Positions 55,501-64,000 of a DNA stretch of 64,000 nucleotides are shown one piece after another. Made by a program: the position numbers and the translations under genes. Origin of the DNA: Gibbula magus (taxonomy: Eukaryota; Mollusca; Gastropoda; Trochida; Trochidae); the NCBI GenBank assembly GCA_936450465.1, contig OW388289.1, forward strand, positions 79,224,593 to 79,288,592, in the 5' to 3' direction. The notes below the pieces were generated by a model. It searched no databases. It was given only the letters and a program-made list of their open reading frames with translations, and was not told where the DNA came from. Numbering within the stretch: the first letter of the stretch is position 1; every line of letters starts with the position of its first letter.

Positions 55501-58500
55501 AAGCTTGTAGGTAACATCTAGTACTGTTAAAAACCTCTGAATAAAATAATAACTGAAAAATATTACGTTCATAGTAAATTATCAGTGATATCTTCAATTT
55601 GACATTGACATGACGCACTGTGAACTACTGAACGTTTTTTTAAAATATATCACATCGAATCCCCCAGACGTAATAACGTGTTTCGGGAAATTGTTTCAGT
55701 AAATTTCGATTTGTAAAGAATATCAGTTCCATTCAAATGAGATATGGGAGAGATTGGACGAATAATTCCCTGCCGTAACGGATGCATGTAGCACTTGTGT
55801 CTATATGTCGTTAAGATATAATCAGACTGAATAATAAGTTATTGATGTTGTTAGATACGTGTATAATATTACTGTTACATTTCTTTAGTTTGATTTACAG
55901 TTCATACAATTCTGGTAAATCTAAATGACAGTGCCTACTGGATCAAGTAATCAAGGACAATCATTCCTGATGTTGTGAACGTCTCTTGGTGTTTGTCTTG
56001 ATGTTATATTTTATACCCATACGATCGGTATTGCCAAAGATGTGCTTGTGATTTTTAGTGTAAACTTCCATTTGATAAACCAAAAAAGGCTTATGAGCTT
56101 CTAGAATAAGTGTTTTCGGTACGTCCGTGAGATTTATTTCCCTGAGGATTTCACAACTTTAACCCAATAACCCCACTGAAATGAAACATGTCTGTTTCTT
56201 TGCTGCTGGAGAAGAGAACAAATGAAAGGTTTAGGCTATGGGCGTCTGGACATCATGTCGTACCAAAAGTATATATATGCAGAATGTTTAATGCCTGGTG
56301 AGCTAGAAAGTCTTTGAATGTAGTTTTCATATTTAGACGAAGAGCATTTTATTATGACTAATTATATTGACATATTGTCACGATAGTTTTAGCTAAAAGT
56401 TATTATTTCATTTTCCTATACTTGTTACATGGTTGGTGAATTAAGAATGCCTTGTAACTAACATGAGTATATATGTTTAATAAGTACCTGGGTCATTGGG
56501 CCATTCTTTAATTTTTCAGCAAAAGACCGCCAAAGTTGCATACATTAATTTACAATGTAAGTTAAGTTTTTTATTTATTGCATAAACCGACAATAACCTG
56601 ATGGAAGACTTCTGGTTTATAAAGAAAGTGTTTAATCAGCACAACAAAATCTCTATTTGAGTGAGAAAAACAAATTTGTTTAAAGCATAAGAACCTTGTT
56701 ATGCTGGGGGAAATATTCATGTCCCTTGTCTCCTTAATCTGGGTTTTTCTCTTTAATCTTGGAATCTTTAAAACTGTGTGTATTCAGTGAGTGTGTAGAG
56801 AAATCCCGTTGAGAAGCTTAACATGCAATATCACATGCGGTAATATTCACAATTTCATTGTGACCTACAGAATGGAATGAAGGTCGCCAGGTTATAATCA
56901 ACTCTCCCTCTGTTCCTGAAGTAGCTGTCAGTAAAATATGAAAAAACTCCTTTTGAACAATTCTAAAAAAAATCCCAAGGATAAAATGGCGAAGTTTCTT
57001 TCTGACCTTGATATGAATGTTACAGTCACCAAACTATTAAGGCAATATCACACGCACTTTATATGCAAAAATGAAAAGAATGCTGAAGGTGACTTTGCAT
57101 CGCAGTGTATAAAATCGTATTCAGCCCATGCTCTGGGCCTACAAATGCCATCTGGTTGGCTGAAAACCGAATCTTAATTCTTTTAACTAACATTTGGAAC
57201 TGCACGCAAAAAAGACCAATTTGTGTTGTAGGATGCATTTTGAGAGTCTCACATGACCAATCCAGGTAGCAGTTTGATGGATGTGCGACGTTTTCTGATG
57301 ATATGTCACGTGGGAGATCATGTGTATAGTATCAGAGCACTAAGCTAAACCGTGGGTCTTTGTGATTGCACTTCTGCATCATATCTCTTTCGGAGTTTAA
57401 TGTCCTCTTTTGAAGATTTATTATTTGTTTCTTTTGCACAGATACCAAACTTTCGGTTTTCTCTACTTTTCTTTATCTGCCTAGAATAAAGTTATACTAA
57501 ATGGTAAATACATGCAACATAATCTGCGACATCAATACACTGATACTGTCATGCTGTGTTGTTGTTGGAATATTACAGATCTTAACTTCATTGGGATAGG
57601 TATAGAGGAATGTTGTGTCTTGCATCCACAGTCACAGAAAAATAACGGATTGTGTGAAGCCTGAAATTAGTTTTACTGAAAGTAATTCATACTTTTATGT
57701 TGACAGGTATTAGGGTTTGTTATTCCAAACCAAACATCGGTTGCTGATTCATTTTCCAGAGTAACAATATATGTGTTTTTGTGGCGCCGATATGGTGAAA
57801 AGAAATCCTACTATCAGTATTTGTTATTTCTAATCAGACGACTTAACAGACAAGCAATCTCATCAAAATGTTTTACCGTGTTATAAAGTGATGATACATT
57901 TCTTTAGCTTGCCTTTTATATCTCGATGTATCACCAGTAATCCCCTTCTACTGATCTGTTAAAAGAAGAAATTTAAACTACAGAAATGGTGAGAATCGGG
58001 AATGCTAGTTATACCCTATGTTCCTGGCAGAAAGGAGAGAGAGAAAGTCAACATTCTTCCTGGAGAATTAGTGTCACTTATCTTCATAAAATAAAACTTA
58101 TTATTCCTAACTTAATCTTGATTTTTGTTATAGGAAAAAAAACATTACCAGAAATGCGGGCGACGCCATTGCTTTACCAATCAGCTTAGGTTTAAATTAT
58201 ATTTTAATATTTGACGCACATTTATACACAACGTTAAGTTTACCTTTAAAGAAGTTTCCTATGTAATATGTGTGTTCATCTAAAACCATAAGAAGCATCT
58301 TTTAGAAATTGTTTCACTAATTTCTTTCTATATAAATGATATAGCAGTCATTATGTTTATTATTATTATTTAACATTTTTTTAGTTTATCATCTCAAATT
58401 AACGTTATGTTCTTATTAATATAACTGTGACAACTAGTACATGTACATGTATAACTTGTTGGAACATACATAATGGCGAAACATAACTAATAGGTCAGAC

Positions 58501-60240
58501 GACCTTAACCAAAAGCTAGGTAGGTATGTGAAAATAGAACTATATGTTAAAATAATGTTTATGTATTTCTTGTAAAAGATGGATCAATGCAATTTGAATA
58601 CAAATTATAGTATTTTAAAGATTTGATACTTCATGAAACAAACCGATATTTGTACACATTGAAATGGCTTAAATAACAAAACCTGAACTTGTTTATTACA
58701 ACTTTGACCTACATGATGAACAGCGCTAGCTGATGCTGCCATTGTATGGCGAAATAGAAATGATATGTTCAAGATACGTTCATTTTGATGGATTGCAAAG
58801 CAAATTATTGTGCATTACCTAGCTATATACGAATTTCTTTGTTTAATGTAGTGTATTTTTACGCTACATTCCAGGCAGAACAGATTGAGAGTCAATGTTT
58901 ATCTTGGAGACTTAGTTTGTAATTCTATAAATTGCAAAGAACATGTTTAGAGTATAAACATGCATACGCCAAAATATATACAGTTGGTTTGGTGTACTCA
59001 TATATTCTAACTACAATACAATGTTATTTATTTATTTATTACGTAGAGTGTTGAGCCTACACTACACTGTTGAACAATATGTAAAATGCTCAGTTGACTG
59101 CTATCAGTGGAGATCAACAGTACTGGAGGAGAAGTAATTCAAGTTGAGTTGAGAGATGTATGATGTCATCCTGGATACCAAGTTCGAAATGTGCCACTGT
59201 CCCTACAACAGTAAAGTAGGTACACGATATGATGGTAGTGTGACTTTGAACTCTTATTGTCAGCCAAGCAAATGGATGTACTCTCCCCAGGGAGTGATAT
59301 GTGCTCATCGACCAGCGGTTATACTTCAGGGTGACTTGGTCTATCAGAATTACTTGCAACCGATTTTCTTTACATAACGGATCTGTCCGTTACAAATTGA
59401 ATTTAGAAAGTCACTCTATTTATTGAACACTATTCTCAATCCATAGATGTCCCTTTTAGGAATGTATCGATGGGAGGTAATAGGTTTATCATAAAGGGAA
59501 TGGAATGGACAGTCATCCAGTACAAAACTATCAGTGTCAATCAATGATGCAAAATTAAAGCGCAATTTAGCGTTTAAAGTAGGTTGTTATGAATGGTGAA
59601 TGGCGAAAGAGATGACTTGATATGTCAAAGGATCAGAGTTTATTTTACATGAGAGACACAATTTGTGTTTCAATTTGAGTTGACAATCTGCAGTAAAATC
59701 AGTGATTGACCACCGAATGCATAAACATGCATATAAACTGAACGGCAGTAAACACATTATCATTATTGATAGATTATCATTACTCTAATGATAAATAAAC
59801 AACATGTGACATGAAGTGTCTCTCGTAATTCTGTATTCAATAAAAGTTTAGACTACTAAACCTTGACATTGCTTTAACCAATCTTGCATAGATTTATAGA
59901 GATATCTAATGTCAGTAGGGCTTTGTTATTTCAATTCTTCTTTTTAATATGTTGAATTCCTACTTCAACACATTTAAAATCGCACTGTCAGACGGAAAAT
60001 GTCAGCATCCTGATGAAAGCGACAGGTTACCGTGTTCTGTTACCAGTAAAATCTAACTGCCTTTTCTTTACATGAGGCAGTAGCTATGCTATTTATAAAA
60101 AATATGAAATAAGTATTCAACAAATTAAAACCTTGAACTGCTAACGGTCACATTAAAGGTCTGTTCCAGATGTCAGTAGCATGTTGATATTAAGTGATTA
60201 TAGTTGGTTATTAAGAATAGGGATAATGATATCCGTATAC
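55501..60240. other. non-coding, no gene recognised
   Basis: There are 4.7 kb of AT-rich sequence with ORFs below 82 codons (56938-57177, 57986-58189, 59114-59377), none with a motif or splice support. No transposon ends or tandem arrays were seen. Confidence 0.4.
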
Positions 60241-60261
60241 AAATGTTCCTTGGTTTGCTGG

Positions 60262-60462
60262 TATATGCATCCAATGAATGTGAGTTGTTAAACGGGTTAC
60301 ATGTGTCACAAGAGATACCATTATATGATAAATCTCAATAACACTTAACCAATTGGTGAATTACATACGCATGTCTGCCTTTTGGAGTAGAATTGCTCAG
60401 ATCAAAGGTAGCAGATATTGACTTTAACATTGTTCAACAGTTCAGTCAAACTAATCTTTTTT
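60262..60462 (+). repeat. segmental duplication, part e, copy 2
   Basis: Partner of 47376-47580. It shares 'TGTCACAAGAGATACCATTA' and 'TGATAAATCTCAATAACACT'. Confidence 0.75.
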
Positions 60463-60597
60463 TATAAGTGTTTTATAAGTGTTTTGACCTGTCTCAACTC
60501 ACTAGGCTTAGTTAGATTGCATTTGGGTAACGTAGTAGAGTTTAATTAGGATCTTAAGATTCATTTGGTGTAAATATTAATGTATGGTATGTACATT

Positions 60598-60682
60598 CAG
60601 TAGATCATGGACATAACGAACTCAAAGGGACAACAAATTTAGTTCCCTTTGTCCGTCTATTCGCTATGTCCGTGTTCTACTG
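60598..60682. repeat. 85-bp imperfect palindrome
   Basis: CAGTAGATCATGGACATAAC at the left is inverted as GCTATGTCCGTGTTCTACTG at the right, and AAAGGGAC pairs with GTTCCCTTT inside. It is probably a miniature palindromic element. Confidence 0.7.
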
Positions 60683-60699
60683 TTATAGGAATATGACAT

Positions 60700-61361
60700 T
60701 TGTATTCAAATAGATTGATGTCATTGTTTTATAAATTATTCATATATTTTCGAATGGGGTTCCTTATTGACAGTATATTTTGCACATTGCCATCACTATC
60801 AACCATTTGACATAACCATGGCTTTACATCATCAAGTAGAAACTCACAATAATATGACATCAACAACCTGATGATATGACAATACTATGACGTCATAAAC
60901 ATGACACTTTCCCATTTAAGTTACAACTTGATTAACATTTGACATTTGTAAGTTGTAAATATGATGACGCTTTGGAGGTGTAATGACAGTGCTGTCTACA
61001 TTTTTATTGAGAGTAATGAAATATGATCTCTTTTTATATCAAATATATAAACGCCCATCAGTAAACCTCGGAAATTTAACGTGTATCGTGTTGATAGCTT
61101 ATATTGGGAAGCACTTGGGTAAGATTGTATTCAAGTATTAATCAAATGCTGAATGTAGAAGACAGTATAGTTTTGTGAGTCATTAATAAGCATCGAACAT
61201 AAATATATTCTACTTTATAATCCTGCAATAGAATATACACATTGCGAGAAGCAACGTTCATTTCCTAATATGACGATATGAAAGCAATTGAATGATTCAG
61301 TTGGAAGACAATTGTGTGTAGCAGGAGTCCCAACGCTACAACAAATCATAAATACATCTGT
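60700..61361. other. non-coding, no recognisable feature
   Basis: AT-rich, with several 'ATGACATCA'/'TGACGTCAT' words near 60840-60900 but no gene. Confidence 0.35.
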
Positions 61362-62084
61362 CACCAAACGTCCTATAGCATCCTGTGCTTACTGGCTAAT
61401 GCTGTGCAATATTATTGCAAAACCAATATATTGCAATACAGAGATTTTAATATCGCAATATATTGCACCAACAAATATTAAGTCAAATTTATCCATTTAT
61501 CTTGTAAAAGGCACATTTACAGGCTTAACTTGTATTAAGGAAACTATTTTGAAGTGCTAGAATGTGTGTTGGACTGCAGTACAAATGATCTTTTTAACAA
61601 GATATCTATGTTTGTGATATTGAAAACATCTTTCAATTCTACATTTGTCTCAACATGAGTGATCTCAAATTTTAATGTTTTACAAAGCTATGCTGGTCAC
61701 CTGAAAAGACTGACTGTGCCTTTCACCAAACGTCCTATAGCATCCTGTGCTTACTGGCTAATGCTGTGCAATATTATTGCAAAATCAATATATTGCAATA
61801 CAGAGATTTTAATATCGCAATATATTGCACCAACAAATATTAAGTCAAATTTATCCATTTATCTTGTAAAGGCACATTTACAGGCTTAACTTGTATTAAG
61901 GAAACTATTTTGAAGTGCTAGAATGTGTGTTGGACTGCAGTACAAATGATATTTTTCACAAGATATCTATGTTTGTGATATTGAAAACATCTTTCAATTC
62001 TACATTTGTCTCAACATGAGTGATCTCAAATTTTAATGTTTTACAAAGCTATGCTGGTCACCTGAAAAGACTGACTGTGCCTTT
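61362..62084 (+). repeat. two tandem copies of a ~361-bp unit
   Basis: Copies at 61362-61723 and 61724-62084 differ at only a few positions, including a one-base indel. The unit contains 'TATTGCAATACAGAGATTTT', 'CGCAATATATTGCACC' and ends with 'TACAAAGCTATGCTGGTCAC' 'CTGAAAAGACTGACTGTGCC'. That end also occurs once at 50430, so the unit overlaps the left edge of the segmental duplication. The ORFs in each copy are repeat artefacts. Confidence 0.92.
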
Positions 62085-62820
62085 CACCTCTGAGGACCTC
62101 TGATATAGCAACAGTAACAATCCAAATGATGCTTGTAGTCATACTAATATATTTTTAATTTGTGTTTTTGTGGAATTGAAATGCTGTCCAGTTATTGTAG
62201 GCGCAACAAGCAATTTAACCAATTTGATATTTTGACATTATTTGGTTTTACCCACAATATTCATATTAATTCCAAATTAGTATCAATCTACAATCCATTG
62301 GGTGGAGACACGACATATACATTGCATACACACTGTGTAATAAAATAATACATGCATCATGAAGATAAATAATATTGAAGTATACATACTGAACGAAATA
62401 TTGTTGTCATCAAATACAGTTTATCTTATTTGTTGAAAATGGTGATTGGATGTGAGGTGGGATGAGGATACAAATTCTGGTCTACGTTTCACGTTAGAAG
62501 CAAATCCATTACACAACAAAGATAGCCGTGTTTGAATGGCATCTTGAAATTGAATTTTCGACCAAATACATGTACATAGATAACGCATGTCTTGCAAGAC
62601 AATCAATGAAAAGGTGTTTTTGTAGACTCTCCATTGTTTTCATACTCGTTTGAACGTCAGTCAATTTATCTTTTCCTGAAAAGTTTCTTTAGTTCTTCCT
62701 GTGGCATTTACATCTATTTATGTAGAGTTCGAAAAAAATAGTTGACGATAAGAGCTGTTGGCTCTACGTGTATCTAAAGATGTAATATCTTCAGTTGAGT
62801 CATTTTTACGACTGCTAATT
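62040..62820 (+). repeat. segmental duplication, main part, copy 2
   Basis: Partner of 50425-51370, with small indels throughout. Its left edge overlaps the second 361-bp tandem unit. Confidence 0.85.
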
Positions 62821-63009
62821 TCGAAGTGAGAAAAGAGCATGCAATATTACCCATATGGGAACACCGACACATGGCAATAGTAGGTCACATTGGAGTTACA
62901 CATTTTTTCCGGCTTTTGATTGGCTGTTACAGATAAAAACGATTCCATTGGTTGCCGCAACTACTTTATTCATCTTCCTATCTTTCTCCGACTTTTTTTT
63001 GGATTGACA

Positions 63010-63790
63010 TGTCAGTGTCTAGCTCAACTTCAGATGTAATCTCCAGTTCTACGTAGTGAGATTAGTTGGCATTCTGACGACTTGGATTTGAAGAAGATAT
63101 ATGTGTATACTTGAGCTGTCACTGAAGTACAATGTGGAATCCACGTATATCATGAACTATTTTCATTTTGATTGTCGACATAAAACACGCCTACTCAAAC
63201 AGACTTACATGTTCTGGTTTTGTACAAATTGTCTGGACTCCCAAGAAATTAGTAAAATGAAAACTTTATATAAAACTTGTCATGTATAATTTGTAGTTAC
63301 AAAGATGATATCTAATTTGGACAAAGGTTTAATTTGAATCCCTTTATTGTGACACTGTTTCCTTTGTATTATATCAGATACACCAGACACCTAGACTCCA
63401 CGTGTTCACTTTATACCTGTACTTTTGTAAGCTGTAATATTTCAAAAACATTGTCTACAAGTAATGTGTATGCTCATGTTGGCGTTAATACTTGAAAGTG
63501 GCACAGCAATATACAGCCGAATAATCCCCAGAAATACTAGACGGATAGTTACTGCTACTTACGTGGTTCAGTCGTTATGTTGGTTATATTCTGGGGGTGT
63601 TCATCACAGTGGCAATTCTCAAGTCATGTCATTTTAACGACAATTTGTTTTTCCCTTTTTACTTTTCCAGAAACTTACAACAACTTATGTTTTTGGTAAA
63701 AAAAAACATTATTCTTAGACCATTTAAAATAGCATGATACAGTTTTCATTGAGGCAATATATTTATTTAATACATGGGCTTAAACACTTT
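63010..63790 (+). repeat. segmental duplication, part f, copy 2
   Basis: Partner of 53955-54300 plus 54945-55500. The two halves are directly joined here, showing that the minisatellite region in copy 1 is an insertion or expansion. Confidence 0.85.
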
Positions 63791-64000
63791 TGAAAGAAAT
63801 AAATCGAACATAACACATGTTGTCATCGATGGGGAAACGGTTGCCATTGTTTCCTGCTACAAGTATTTTAATCACATGTGGACTATGTATACAAAAAGTA
63901 TCAAGGACGACTTCACTTTCTACGTAAACTGGGGTTGTTCAATGTTGTCTTTCGCTTGTTGTCTCTATTTCATTGAAGTAGTATCAAATATGTTCTCAGT

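Noticed and set aside
61288..61889. Two similar ORFs reading KRPIASCAYWLMLCNIIAK
   Set aside because: They are the same frame in two tandem 361-bp non-coding units.

Overview
The window is eukaryotic, AT-rich and gene-poor, and most likely comes from a mollusc, probably a bivalve. The strongest clue is a set of pearl-like (Helentron/HINE-type) elements with the layout known from bivalves: tandem core units of about 130-170 bp, then an ACGG-type tetranucleotide run, then a terminal hairpin. Long introns with GT..AG borders, abundant short inverted-repeat elements, and decayed L2/CR1-like, Penelope-like, Tc1 and mariner copies all fit. No bacterial-style operons, rRNA or CRISPR arrays are visible, and no intact tRNA gene was recognised.

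The one well-supported gene lies on the minus strand at 27967-24675. Six exons with compatible splice phases give a 520-residue protein with an N-terminal SAM-like domain. It resembles the 'SAM domain-containing protein 3-like' (SAMD3-like) proteins that are multicopy in fishes and invertebrates. About 60 bp upstream on the same strand, 29221-28030 is a broken transposase-like gene with one in-frame stop and one frameshift. The pair may be remains of one multi-gene element or a chance neighbourhood.

Layout: 0.5-1.9 kb, L2/CR1-like retrotransposon remnant. 3-6 kb, repeat fragments and a 63-bp palindrome. 6.4-8.3 kb, poly-C run and two Tc1-like fragments in opposite orientation. 9.1-11.7 kb, decayed remnant of an invertebrate multicopy gene family, interrupted by one pearl-like element and followed by another. 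12-17.7 kb, non-coding repeats. 17.7-22 kb, a possible small membrane-protein ORF and short paralogous non-coding blocks. 22.7-24.3 kb, a miniature inverted-repeat element and a pearl-like element. 24.6-29.5 kb, the SAM gene, transposase-like pseudogene and a palindromic element. 31-43.5 kb, miniature elements, a SINE and pearl-like elements. 45 kb, Penelope-like endonuclease remnant. 47.4-50.1 kb, Tc1 remnant and a mariner with perfect 26-bp ends and TA target duplication. 50.4-55.5 kb and 60.2-63.8 kb, two copies of an old segmental duplication separated by later insertions, including an ~82-bp minisatellite at 54.4-54.9 kb.

No repeat-library search or expression data was available. Repeat families are named from architecture and remembered family motifs. 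Most of the remaining sequence (roughly 55-60%) shows nothing I can identify.
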